Origin: Acidipila rosea
Lineage (GTDB): Bacteria > Acidobacteriota > Terriglobia > Terriglobales > Acidobacteriaceae
DNA: 64,000 bases
Assembly (NCBI RefSeq): GCF_004339725.1
Contig: NZ_SMGK01000006.1
Span: 1 to 64,000 of the forward strand
Reading direction: 5' to 3'
This document shows positions 26,144-35,700 of the stretch, piece after piece. Both the position numbers and the translations under genes were made by a program. A model generated the notes under the pieces. That model had not been told where the DNA came from and did no database searches. It saw nothing but the letters and a program-made list of their open reading frames with translations. The stretch's first letter is position 1. The number at the start of each line of letters is the position of its first letter.

Positions 26144-27478
26144 ATGGGTACATCGCACCAACGGGGGTACGTTACCCTTCGCGGTAAGCAGTGGTACGGG
26201 TATTTCCGCAAAGTGGTGAATGACCCGACCACTGACGAACAAAAGACCGTTCGCGTTCCGGTCATTCTCGGGCTGAAGTCAAAGATGTCCAAGTTCGAGG
26301 CCCGCGAAGCACTGCAACGCGAAATCACAAAACAGATAGGGAAGCCGGGTTCCCCTACCAGAGTCATGAACGACGGCTCTGTCACCTTTGCCTGGTTCGT
26401 CAAGAATCGTTTCCTTCCGTTGAAAGAGGCCGTCTGGAAAGAAGAGACGGCTAAAACAAAAACGATTCTGATTCAGTCTGATCTCGTCGATCCGCTCGGG
26501 GAGATTCCGCTGGCAAACTTCGACAAGTTCAGCTTGCAGCTTCATTTGAACAAGCTGGCTATAACCCGATCCAAGGACACAGTGTTGCAGATGCGCGCGT
26601 ACCTTCGAGACATCTTCGCTGAGGCGGTCGATCAGGACTTCCTTACCAAAGACCCTGCGCGCAAAGTGAAGGTGCCCACGCAACTGCGTGAGACTGACAC
26701 AACAACGCTTACCTGGGATCAGCTCGGCCTTGCTCTTGCAGAACTGACTCTGCGGGATCGCATCCTGCTTGAGTTGGATATGACGAATGCTCTCCGTCCG
26801 AGCGAGTTGCTGGCTTTCCGGTGGAAGTGCTTCGACTACGATGCCTGCACGTTGAAGATCATAGAGACCGTCTACAAGGGCAAGATTCGTCCCTGGGGAA
26901 AGACAAAAAAGAGTCTCACGGTCATCCATATTCCGCAGAAGCTCGCGGACGATCTGGAGACATGGCGTGTGGAGTGTGAGGAGCGAGCCCGGGAAGCGGC
27001 GTCGAAAGATAAGAAGAAGTCGCCGGAGCTGTCGCCGGACGACTTCATCTTCGCCAACGAAGTTGGAGGGTTCCTCGATACCGACAACTTTCGGAAACGA
27101 GTGCTTCACAAGCTGGCCCGCAACCTGGGACTGCCGAAGCTGACGTTTCAGGTCATCCGGCGCACGATTGCAACTCTGGCTCAGAAGAAGGGTACAGTCA
27201 AGGACGTGCAGGGCGTGATGCGCCACTCACGGACCGCGACGACAACCGATGTCTACATGCAGGAGATTCCCGAGAGCGTGCAGGCGACGGTCAACTCCAT
27301 TAACCGGGAGCTGAGGAAATCGTCGGAAAAGAATCACCGAAAGACGGTGAAGCCATTGCCGGATGCGGTGACTTTGGGAGGGAAGGTGCTCAAGCACGGC
27401 GCTGTGTCTGTGAAGGTGTTTGGAAATTTGACACCAAATGACACCAAGCGGGAAAGGAGGGAGCTTGCAAGTTGTTGA
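26144..27478 (+). CDS. int: Tyrosine integrase of the ICE
   Basis: 444 residues. An N-terminal arm/core-binding region (1-185) precedes the catalytic domain with R218 (ALRPSEL), R339 in the FQVIRRT motif, R360-H361 (MRHS) and the nucleophile Y371 (TDVYMQ). The usual His of the HxxR motif is Gln (Q336), a variant seen in some integrases. It ends 5 bp from the CCA end of the tRNA-Ala gene, the standard position of an integrase relative to its attachment site. It should catalyse insertion at the tRNA 3' end and, with Xis, excision. Confidence 0.92.
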   Translation: MGTSHQRGYVTLRGKQWYGYFRKVVNDPTTDEQKTVRVPVILGLKSKMSKFEAREALQREITKQIGKPGSPTRVMNDGSVTFAWFVKNRFLPLKEAVWKEETAKTKTILIQSDLVDPLGEIPLANFDKFSLQLHLNKLAITRSKDTVLQMRAYLRDIFAEAVDQDFLTKDPARKVKVPTQLRETDTTTLTWDQLGLALAELTLRDRILLELDMTNALRPSELLAFRWKCFDYDACTLKIIETVYKGKIRPWGKTKKSLTVIHIPQKLADDLETWRVECEERAREAASKDKKKSPELSPDDFIFANEVGGFLDTDNFRKRVLHKLARNLGLPKLTFQVIRRTIATLAQKKGTVKDVQGVMRHSRTATTTDVYMQEIPESVQATVNSINRELRKSSEKNHRKTVKPLPDAVTLGGKVLKHGAVSVKVFGNLTPNDTKRERRELASC

Positions 27479-27483
27479 ATTAT

Positions 27484-27559
27484 TGGTGGACCTGATCGGG
27501 ATCGAACCGATGACCTCTTCCATGCCATGGAAGCGCGCTCCCAGCTGCGCCACAGGCCC
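27484..27559 (-). tRNA. tRNA-Ala (anticodon GGC), with encoded CCA; ICE attachment site
   Basis: Read on the minus strand the sequence folds as a standard cloverleaf. The acceptor stem is GGGCCTG/CAGGTCC (27553-27559 with 27488-27494), the anticodon stem CTTCC/GGAAG encloses loop ATGGCAT with anticodon GGC, and the T-loop is TTCGATC. CCA is encoded (27484-27486). The 3' end faces the integrase gene, so the tRNA 3' half is the likely attR; the gene is intact, meaning the element carried a restoring copy or integrated on the far side. Confidence 0.95.
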
Positions 27560-27673
27560 ACTCAGGGGTATCCTTATTGTCGTGCACGCTGGCTGATTCG
27601 TCAAACCGACTCAGACCAGTTCTCCGCTGAACGCAACCCGGCGATGCGCGGAAGCATCGTGGAAGATAGGTTT

Positions 27674-28363
27674 ATGAAGAATTTCAAGGATTTTAAATGC
27701 TTCTCGAAGGTTATTCTTTTCCTGATCATGCCGTTAGTTGCCTCAGTAGGGAGGTCCTATGGGCAAGTATCCATGCAGGCACAACCAAATGAGTCGGCAG
27801 GGCAGCAGGCGTCACTGCCCAAGACAGGTGATTTGCTTGGGCCGGCCCTCGCAACCGTGACCCATGCACTCTCTACCCTCAATATTGAGAAGTGGAAGAC
27901 TTCGGGTTCGATGCGGAACTCGGCCCGGCAGGACGCGGCTTCGATCCAGCGTGATCTTGATGGAACGCTACCCGGGCTGATTTCTCAGGCGGACTCGTCC
28001 CCTAGTTCAGTGGCAGGGTCGTTCGCCGTCTATCGTAACGTGGATGCCCTCTACGACGTGTTGTTGCGGGTGACTGAGACGGCACACGTTGGCGCTCCCC
28101 GAGCTGAATCAGGTGAGCTTGACTTTGCACTGAGCCGCCTCGAGGCAGCACGGAAAACGCTGGGCGACGGGATCATGAATGCTTCGCAGGAGCATGAAGC
28201 TCAGTTAGTCAAACTGCAGGCCGCCCTCAGGGCCGCGGCACAGCCGGCGAAGCCGCCAGTAACTACAGTTGTGAATGACGGCCCTGCGCCTGCTGCTGTG
28301 AAAGCAAAACGAAAGCATAAAAAAGTGGTCCACCCGACTGTGCAGCCTCAGCAGCCCCAGTAA
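27674..28363 (+). CDS. Secreted hypothetical protein, helical with basic C-terminus
   Basis: 229 residues, not recognised. A signal peptide (hydrophobic about 11-25, cleavage near SYGQ) precedes a helical body with a Ser/Asp-rich middle and a C-terminal Ala/Pro/Lys tail (KAKRKHKK then PTVQPQQPQ). The start at 27674 follows GGAAG and gives a normal signal peptide; frames extending upstream run into the tRNA. First chromosomal gene right of the ICE; it is followed by the ECF sigma gene. Confidence 0.65.
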   Translation: MKNFKDFKCFSKVILFLIMPLVASVGRSYGQVSMQAQPNESAGQQASLPKTGDLLGPALATVTHALSTLNIEKWKTSGSMRNSARQDAASIQRDLDGTLPGLISQADSSPSSVAGSFAVYRNVDALYDVLLRVTETAHVGAPRAESGELDFALSRLEAARKTLGDGIMNASQEHEAQLVKLQAALRAAAQPAKPPVTTVVNDGPAPAAVKAKRKHKKVVHPTVQPQQPQ

Positions 28364-28470
28364 GTTGCACGGGAACAAGCCCAGTTCGAGTGGTGTCTAA
28401 GAGGATGTGAGGCTTTCCGCGCGCGTGCAAAGAGGCTAGTGTTCCTGTTAGTGTAGGAGGGAAAATCTAC

Positions 28471-29178
28471 ATGCAAGCGGGAAGTGCATTGGGAAATCTG
28501 GTTAGCGCGCTGGGAATCCGGGCCGAAGAGGCTGCGATCATTGAGCAACTCAAGGCTGGTTCAGAAGAGGCCTTTTCGTGGCTTATCGCACAATATCATC
28601 AGCCGATTTACAGCCTTGTTGCACGCACCATCCAGAATCCTACAGATGCTGCTGACTTAACCCAGGAAATCTTTGTCAAGGTCTATCGCGGTATTTCCGG
28701 CTTCCATGGTGATGCCAGCCTGCGAACCTGGATCTATCGCATTGCCCTGCACGAGGCCTCGAATCAAAGGCGCTGGTGGTCCCGTCACCGGAAGCAGGAA
28801 GTGACGATCGAGGCTGAGACTGCGGATGCCATCGATGGATATTCCACCTGTCTGAAAGACACATTGGTCGATCTTCACGAGTCTCCTTTTGACGCTGCGG
28901 CTCAGCAAGAGGTACGTGAGCGGGTGGAATCGGCAATACGGCTTGTGCCGGAGCCTTTTCGAGCCGTGATAGTGCTTCGCGATATTGAAGGATTTGCCTA
29001 CGAGGAGATTGCCGAGATCCTCAACCTAAATCTCGGTACGGTGAAGTCGCGGCTGATGCGCGGACGCGCACACTTGAAAGCCCTGCTCGCCCCATTTGCG
29101 CAAGCTGCCCAGAAGCGTCCAGTTGGTTCCTCGCGGGAGGCCATGATCGGCTCTTCCGGCGTTCGGGAGGCACAGTGA
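28471..29178 (+). CDS. ECF-family RNA polymerase sigma factor
   Basis: 235 residues. Region 2 (about 33-95: EEAFSWLIAQYHQPIYSLV, DAADLTQEIFVKVYR) and region 4 (about 145-200: PFRAVIVLRDIEGFAYEEIAEILN, LGTVKSRLMRGR) are clear. The linker between them is long, and there is a C-terminal extension. AGGAGG precedes the ATG. The stop overlaps the GTG of the anti-sigma gene (GTGA), so stoichiometric expression of the pair is likely. Confidence 0.93.
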   Translation: MQAGSALGNLVSALGIRAEEAAIIEQLKAGSEEAFSWLIAQYHQPIYSLVARTIQNPTDAADLTQEIFVKVYRGISGFHGDASLRTWIYRIALHEASNQRRWWSRHRKQEVTIEAETADAIDGYSTCLKDTLVDLHESPFDAAAQQEVRERVESAIRLVPEPFRAVIVLRDIEGFAYEEIAEILNLNLGTVKSRLMRGRAHLKALLAPFAQAAQKRPVGSSREAMIGSSGVREAQ

Positions 29179-29858
29179 ACCCTAGGAGCGAATGTGAACA
29201 TGCCCGAGCGCAGTTTTCCGGTTATCTTGACGGAGATCTGACTGGAAAGGCCATGCAGGAGCTCGCAGCGCATTTAGCGTGCTGCCCCGGCTGCAATGAA
29301 GAATTCGAGGGGTGGCGGAGCATCCAGCACTTTGTAGGTCAGCTGGGACCGGCAAAGCCGCCGGCAGATCTCTCCCTGCGGCTGAGAATTGCCATCTCCC
29401 GGGAGCAGGCGAGTACGTTCCGGCAGCGGGCCGCCCGCTGGCAGGTTCGATGGGAAAACACCGTACGCCCACTGATGTTACAGGCCTCTGCGGGACTGGC
29501 GAGCACAGTTCTGCTGATTGGAACCTTACTGCTGCTGATCGGAACCTTTGCGGCTCCAGAGCCACTTTCGGCTCGGGACGAGCCTTTAGGGATGGCAACT
29601 AGCCCGCGTTTTCTCTATTCCACCTTTGACGATATTAGTTCTTCAGCAGCCAGCAATCCTGTGGTCGTTAAGGCGTATGTGAACGGAGACGGCAAGGTAT
29701 ATGACTACCGTATCGTTTCCGGGCCCACTGATGCCAAGACGAAGGAGGCGGTCGAGAACATGCTTGTTTTCAGTGTCTTTGAACCTGCCAGGATTTTTGG
29801 CGAGCCGGTTCGCGGTCAGGCGATTCTTTCCTTTTCGGGAGTTGCTGTTCAGGGTTGA
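29175..29858 (+). CDS. Anti-sigma factor: zinc finger, membrane helix, TonB-C-like periplasmic domain
   Basis: 227 residues. The N-terminal anti-sigma zinc-finger pattern is C8...H31-x3-C35-x2-C38 (HLACCPGC). A membrane helix lies at about 107-128. The C-terminal domain (about 160-224: VVVKAYVNGDGKVYDYRIVSGPTD, EAVENMLVFSVFEPA, GQAILSF) resembles the TonB C-terminal fold, with the 'VDADGRV... AVRxWRFxPA... GxxxxxF' pattern. The N-terminus holds the sigma factor at the membrane; the periplasmic domain may sense an envelope or outer-membrane receptor signal. The GTG start overlaps the sigma stop. Confidence 0.8.
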   Translation: MNPRSECEHARAQFSGYLDGDLTGKAMQELAAHLACCPGCNEEFEGWRSIQHFVGQLGPAKPPADLSLRLRIAISREQASTFRQRAARWQVRWENTVRPLMLQASAGLASTVLLIGTLLLLIGTFAAPEPLSARDEPLGMATSPRFLYSTFDDISSSAASNPVVVKAYVNGDGKVYDYRIVSGPTDAKTKEAVENMLVFSVFEPARIFGEPVRGQAILSFSGVAVQG

Positions 29859-29937
29859 ACAGTAGGTCTAGAAGGTAAGGAGCAGTGACAAATTAATGAC
29901 GCGACCTGGAGCTCAGCTTTCCATAACCACAGCGAGC

Positions 29938-30108
29938 CTAAAGTAGTTCGCGATGGAAGATGTCATCCTTCTCTTCGCAAGGAGAGCAGATGCAGCCAAC
30001 AGCGCACCCGATCAACAGGGCTATTCCCGCTGTGATGATGAGAGCCGGAGCGTAATCACTCCAGTTTGAGAGATGGGTAAAAAGGGAATGAATCCTTGTG
30101 AGCCACAT
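29938..30108 (-). CDS. Small 56-residue membrane protein, Cys-rich
   Basis: Translates from ATG at 30106-30108 to TAG at 29938-29940. One hydrophobic helix (about 22-42, APALIITAGIALLIGCAVG) is followed by a Cys-rich patch C35, C39, C41, C44 and an acidic end (EEKDDI). The N-terminal 20 residues are amphipathic. Clear protein character in an otherwise empty 466-bp gap, on the strand opposite to the sigma/anti-sigma genes. Function unknown; it might bind metal or be a small membrane regulator. The ribosome-binding site is weak. Confidence 0.5.
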   Translation of the reverse strand: MWLTRIHSLFTHLSNWSDYAPALIITAGIALLIGCAVGCICSPCEEKDDIFHRELL

Positions 30109-30324
30109 AAAAATGCCACTCGATCTCTCTGTATAGAGCCTAAATCTGTCGCGCGGGTTTTCTTTGTTCTAGCGCAGGCAGAAGAATTCTGAAGACGTCT
30201 TCATCTTTGCATGAAAATGGCGGATTGAGAAGTTAAATTTAGCCATTCATTCGCTTCGTTATCCGTGGAACGCCGTTGGGAACTCTATCGGCAACCTGCC
30301 TGGTGATCTTTAGGCGAAGCCGGG

Positions 30325-31488
30325 TTAAACAAAGACCAGACACTGAGGCTTGATACGGGCGAACGATCTGGCTGTGTCGGCCAGATGGCCTGTCCGCACA
30401 TCGCGACGGATGACCGCAATGTTGTCAGACTCCTGGTTGGCAACCAGCAGCCAACGCTCCGTGGGATCTAAAGCTATGTGGCGCGGCACTTTACCGCCGC
30501 AGGTTGTGCGGGCTATCTTGGTTAGCGTTCCATCTTCAGGGTTGACCTGAAAGCTGGTTATCCCATCGTAAAAGCGATTCGCAACATAGACGAATGTTCC
30601 CTTGCGATCAAGGACAACCTCAGATGCTGCTTTCTGGCCAGTGTAGTCAACTGGAACGAGGCTCAGGCGCTGGACAGAGGTCAAGACCCCCTTCTCAGTG
30701 TTCCAGTGGAGCACCTCCACGGCCGAACCCATCTCATGAACGCAATAGGCCCACTTGCCGTTAGGGTGAAAGCGCAGAGCGCGAGGGCCCGACCCGGGGG
30801 TAGCATTCCACTGCGGGGGATTGTTTGGAGTCAGCGCGGCGGTGGCTGCATTGAGCTGGTAGACGTGGATACAGTCCAGCCCCAGGTCGTTGACCAGTAA
30901 AAAGCGATTATCTGGAGACACCGTTACGCGATGAGCGTGTGGACCCTCCTGCCGGGCGGCGTCAGGGCCATGACCGTGATATTGGAAGTGTGAGACAGCC
31001 TGGCTGAGAGCCCCTGAAGCATCAGCATGAAACGAAGCGGCGCTACCGCCTGTGTAGTTCGCACAGAACACTGCATGGCCGGTATGGTCTACGGCGACGT
31101 TGCAGGTCCCGGAGCCCGTGGCCGATACTTCGTTGATCAGGGTAAGACGTCCCTTTGCGCGATCAATGCTGAATGCGCTGACCGCACCGCTGCCGGCGCC
31201 ACTGAAGTGCTCGATCTCATTTGCCGCGTAGAGGTGACTGGCGTCCGGAGCTACAGCCAGAAACGTCGGATTATCCGACTCGACGGCCAGACCCATCAGC
31301 TTCAGGTCGCCCTCTACCGCGTCCCAGTGGTAGGCATAGATGCCTTTGCTCTGTGGCCCTGTCTGTGTGCCGGCAAACATCAGGGTGCTCGTCTCAGAGG
31401 CAACATAGTCAGCCCACAACGGGCGCGCGGCAAACGATGCGAGAGCGGCGGTCTTCAGGAAGCCGCGGCGGTTGAGCTTAACATTCAC
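30325..31488 (-). CDS. Lactonase-family beta-propeller (6-phosphogluconolactonase/YbhE type), Tat-exported
   Basis: 387 residues. A twin-arginine signal (NRRGFLKTAAL, residues 6-16) precedes a seven-bladed propeller with repeats such as PTFLAVAPDASHLYAANE, GPHAHRVTVSPDNRFLLVNDLG, GSGPRALRFHPNGKWAYCVHE and VPRHIALDPTERWLLVANQ. This is the cytosolic Pgl family pattern, here exported, so the substrate is probably a sugar lactone in the periplasm rather than 6-phosphogluconolactone. Its start lies 4 nt after the obg stop, so the two are co-transcribed although functionally unrelated. Confidence 0.85.
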   Translation of the reverse strand: MNVKLNRRGFLKTAALASFAARPLWADYVASETSTLMFAGTQTGPQSKGIYAYHWDAVEGDLKLMGLAVESDNPTFLAVAPDASHLYAANEIEHFSGAGSGAVSAFSIDRAKGRLTLINEVSATGSGTCNVAVDHTGHAVFCANYTGGSAASFHADASGALSQAVSHFQYHGHGPDAARQEGPHAHRVTVSPDNRFLLVNDLGLDCIHVYQLNAATAALTPNNPPQWNATPGSGPRALRFHPNGKWAYCVHEMGSAVEVLHWNTEKGVLTSVQRLSLVPVDYTGQKAASEVVLDRKGTFVYVANRFYDGITSFQVNPEDGTLTKIARTTCGGKVPRHIALDPTERWLLVANQESDNIAVIRRDVRTGHLADTARSFARIKPQCLVFV

Positions 31489-31492
31489 AGGA

Positions 31493-32539
31493 CTATAGTC
31501 TCACAGGACTTACAGCAGCAGACTCTGCCTGCCGCGAGGTTCTGACACGTTCGCCAATGGCGTAGCGCAGAGCATCGACGCCCTGGCCCGTAACCGCGGA
31601 GATGGTATAGAAAGGCAGCTTGCGTCGTTTCGCCATGGATTGCAGCTTCTTGAGTTTGTCCGGATTGGCGACGTCGGACTTCGACGCGACAACGATCATT
31701 TCCTTCTCTGCCAGGCCGTGGCCGAAGCTTTTCAGTTCGCCCATGATGACCTTGAAATCCTCAACCGGGTCCGGTCTGCCGCTGCCATCCGAGACATCCA
31801 CGAGGTGGACCAGGATTCGAGTGCGCTCGATGTGCCGCAGGAATTGCACACCAAGTCCTGCTCCCAGATGTGCGCCTTCGATGAGGCCCGGAATATCAGC
31901 GACTACAAAGCTCTCTTCATGGGGTGCCTCGCCAATAGTCACGACTCCAAGATTGGGTTCCAGGGTGGTGAACGGATAGTCGGCGATCTTGGGTTTGGCT
32001 GCGGAGATGCGCGAAATCAGGGTGGATTTGCCGGCATTGGGATAGCCGACAAGACCTACATCCGCCAGCAGCTTCAACTCGAGGCGGTAAACCCGCTCTT
32101 CGCCGGGACGGCCCATCTCGTGTTCCCGGGGAGCCTGGTGGGTGGAGGTGGCAAAGTGCTGATTACCGCGTCCGCCGCGCCCGCCTTTGGCGATAACGAT
32201 GCGCTCGTCAGGATGCTGGAAGTCGTGGACGAGTTCGCCCGTTTCCTGATCGTAGAGAGCTGTTCCCACGGGAACCTTCAGGATGAGATCGTCGCCATCC
32301 TGACCAGTACAGTTTGAACCCATGCCGTGTTCTCCACGGCCGGATTTATGCTCGGGGTTAAAGCGAAAATGGACGAGGGTGTTGTGCCGCTCGCTGGATT
32401 CCATGATGACGTCGCCGCCATGGCCCCCATCTCCGCCTGAAGGGCCGCCACGGGGGACGAATTTTTCGCGGCGGAAGGCCATACAGCCGTTACCACCGTC
32501 TCCCGCTTTGACCTTGATTTTTGCTTCGTCAATAAACAT
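31493..32539 (-). CDS. obg: Obg/CgtA GTPase
   Basis: 348 residues. The glycine-rich Obg fold (1-160) is followed by the G domain with [10 protein letters not shown] (G1), DIPGLIEGA (G3) and a SKSD G4. It is an essential GTPase in ribosome large-subunit maturation and stringent response. The start [19 protein letters not shown] is the family norm. It diverges from the Oar-like receptor gene. Confidence 0.95.
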   Translation of the reverse strand: MFIDEAKIKVKAGDGGNGCMAFRREKFVPRGGPSGGDGGHGGDVIMESSERHNTLVHFRFNPEHKSGRGEHGMGSNCTGQDGDDLILKVPVGTALYDQETGELVHDFQHPDERIVIAKGGRGGRGNQHFATSTHQAPREHEMGRPGEERVYRLELKLLADVGLVGYPNAGKSTLISRISAAKPKIADYPFTTLEPNLGVVTIGEAPHEESFVVADIPGLIEGAHLGAGLGVQFLRHIERTRILVHLVDVSDGSGRPDPVEDFKVIMGELKSFGHGLAEKEMIVVASKSDVANPDKLKKLQSMAKRRKLPFYTISAVTGQGVDALRYAIGERVRTSRQAESAAVSPVRL

Positions 32540-32746
32540 TTCTTTTAACTAGTGTAGCGAATCGGTTATTCTCTGAGCACTTTCCGGATTTATCTAACTC
32601 GAAGATAAGCGTGTGCGCCCATGGAGCGCACTCGCACTAACGCCCATAGCCCTTCGCCCCCGATCGACATGACTATCTGCCGCAGCGGTTATTTTGGCCG
32701 AACGGTGTAGCTTGCGCGTTGTCGCCTTCTGCTGAGGAGTTGGCGT

Positions 32747-35700
32747 TTGAGAGCGCAATTTCTGCCCGTGCGCAGTTTCTGTCTGGTTTTAGGGTTACTG
32801 GGGCTTTTGGTGCTGCAACGCCCGATATACGCCCAGTCGAGCACAGCTGGCGCAATCGCAGGCAGCCTATCCGATCAGCAGGGAAAGCGGCTTGCAGGCG
32901 CCCACGTTGTGCTGCACAGCTTGGCAACCGCGTTCGAACGGGAGGCGAGCGCTGATGCTGCTGGCAGCTATCGCTTTGCCGAGGTTCCTCCTGGCAGGTA
33001 CTGGATTGAGGCATCCGCAGCAGGCTTCGCGCCGTGGCGTGCCGAGGGCGTGACGGTCGAGGTGGGGCGGTTGACGATGCTGAATGCGGTGCTTGCTATA
33101 GGCAGCGCGCAGCAGTCGGTCAGCGTCCGTAGCGAAGCGCCTTATCTGGATACAACGACGGCCGCCGTCACCAATAACGTGGATCAGACTGCGATCGAGA
33201 ATCTGCCGAGCAATGGCCGGAGGTGGTCTAATTTTGCGCTGCTTGCGCCGGGCGTAACTCCTGATTTGAATGGGTTTGGCCTGTTGAGCTTCAGGGGAAT
33301 CAGCGTGTTGCTCAACAACAACACAATCGATGGCGCTGACAACAATCAGGCGTTCTTTTCAGAGGAGCGTGGGCGGACGCGAATCGGCTACTCGACCAGC
33401 CAGGCATCGGTTGAGGAATTCCAGGTGAACACCTCCAACTATTCGTCAGAATACGGCCGCGCGGCGGGCGGCGTCGTGAATACGGTGACTAAATCCGGCG
33501 GCAATAAGCTGCATGGACAGCTCTTTTTTTACGACCGCGATGCGGCCTGGGGTGCGACAAACCCCTACACCACGCTGACAACCCGAAATGCGCAGGGAAT
33601 TTACATTACGAATCCCTACCAGGCGAAAGATATCCGCCAGCAATGGGGCCTGGGTGCGGGTGGTCCAATACGCAAAGATAAACTGTTCTGGTTCTTCACC
33701 TATGATCAGTTCAAGCGTGACTTCCCTGGCATTGCCCAGCCTTATCAGCCAGCCAAGCTCTATAGCGCACCGAGTGCGCAGACGATCCAGACGCTTGCAG
33801 CCCGCACCAGTACAACTCCAGCCGTTGCGCTTGCCAACTACAACGCGGTGCTGCATGGGTTGAACAGCCTGCTGGGTATTGTGCCGCGTACCGGCGATCA
33901 GACAATTTATTTCCCTAAGGTCGACTGGCAGGCTGGCGAGCGCGACCACTTCACTTTCCAGTACAACCGTATGCGGTGGACCTCCCTGAACGGAGTGCAG
34001 ACGGAGACCTCGCTGAATTATGGCGCAGCCAGCTTTGGCAATGACTACGTGAAGGAAGATTGGGGGATCGTGCGATGGGAGCACTTCCTCTCAGAAAACC
34101 TGCTCAATGAGGCGCGATATCAATACGGCCGCGATGACGAATCGGAATTGAGTGGACCGCCTGCTCCCTTTGAACAGGCTTTTTCGAACAATGTCTATGG
34201 TAAGCCGCCACAGGTTTCCCTGGTGCCCTCAAGCTATGGATTTCGCTTTGGCAAGCCTGCGCTGCTGGATCGCATCGCCTATCCCAACGAGACACGGAAC
34301 CAATTCATCGATACGCTTACCTGGATTCACGGCGCTCACACTGTCAAAGCCGGATATGACTATGACTACGTGAATGACTACAGCAATGCGATCTATGACC
34401 AGAATGGAACGTATGACTATGCCAATATCGAAAACTTTGTAGCGGATCTGCTCTCGCCAAATCACTGCAACGGGACTACGGGCGGGGTAGGGAATCTCCC
34501 TTGCTATTCCTATTTTCAACAGGGTATCGGGCCGACAATCTTTCAATTCCAAAGTGCGGATTATGCAGCCTTCCTGGCGGATGAATGGAAGCTGCGCCCC
34601 AATCTGACATTTTCCTATGGGGTGCGTTATGAGTACGAGCGGCTGCCAAATACCAATAAGAACCTTGTCAATCCAGACATCGCACAGACGGCTAAGTTGC
34701 CGCACGATAAGAATAACTTCGGCCCACGCCTCGGGCTCGCGTGGGACATCTTTGGCAGCGGTCAGTCGGTGCTTCGAGCCGGCGTAGGCATATATTACGG
34801 ACGCATCGTCAACTCGACTGCATTCACTGCCCTTACTTCGACGGGAATGCCTAATTCGCAGCGCCTATTTTTTTACCGTCCAACCGATCTTGGCGCCCCG
34901 CCGTTTCCTTACGTTTTCAATGGGACGCCGGTGTTGAGTATTCAGCCGGATGCCGTCTACTTTGATAACCACTTTCAGAACCCCCAAATAACTCAGACGG
35001 AGCTTAGCTTTGAACAGGAGCTTGGACGCGGTACAGTACTCAGCTTTACCTATATGGGAAGCTTCGGCCATGAGCTGCCTAATTTTGTGGACACTAATAT
35101 TTCCCTGACGAATGTAGGCACCATCACCTACAACATCTCGGACGCTACAGGAAAAGGGCCGCTGCACAACAGCTACACGACCAGGTTCTACACGACGCGC
35201 ATTAACCCCAACTATCAGCAGGTCACGGATATTTTTAGCGAGACTAATTCGGTCTATCACGCAGGAGTAATGAAGCTAAGCCACCGGATGGCTCGCTTTC
35301 TCGATCTACAGGGCGCGTATACCTTTGCGCGAGCGCTCGACTATAACCAGAATGAGAGTACCTTCGCGGATCGCAACGATCTCCTCGATCCTGCAAATTT
35401 TCGTCTCGAATACGGCAATTCGAACTTTGATATCAGGCATCGAGTCTCAGGAGGGGGAGTGGCGCGAGTCCCCTGGCACCTGCACGGGCCGTGGGGTGCG
35501 GCGCTGAATGGATACCTGCTTTCCTCCACCGTTGAGCTGCGCACAGGGTTGCCTTTCTCCATGCGTACGCTTGGCTCCATTCCCTCTCTCGAATATGTCG
35601 ACTCGGTAAACAGAATTCAAAAGCTGGAGGGCCTTGGTCCGAGCATTAACGGGTCCGGGGGCGACAATCGCATTGCAGAGGTGGGCCGCAATACCTTCCG

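Larger units (their letters stand above)
1..27559. mobile_element. Integrative and conjugative element (right part; left end outside window)
   Basis: One contiguous block holds a tyrosine integrase ending 5 bp from a tRNA-Ala, an excisionase-like gene, a near-complete VirB-type secretion operon, a TrwC-type relaxase with coupling protein and accessory protein, a candidate oriT, SSB, ArdC and an arsenic cargo. This is the full functional set of an ICE. The tRNA 3' end faces the integrase, so the element lies to the left of the tRNA and the second attachment site must be before position 1. Genes right of the tRNA are chromosomal in character. Seen directly: the gene content and tRNA junction. 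Inferred: that it is integrated rather than a plasmid, and that it is still mobile. Confidence 0.85.

Noticed and set aside
27527..27673. Upstream extension of the secreted protein gene into the tRNA
   Set aside because: The extension overlaps the tRNA and would place about 50 polar residues before the signal peptide.
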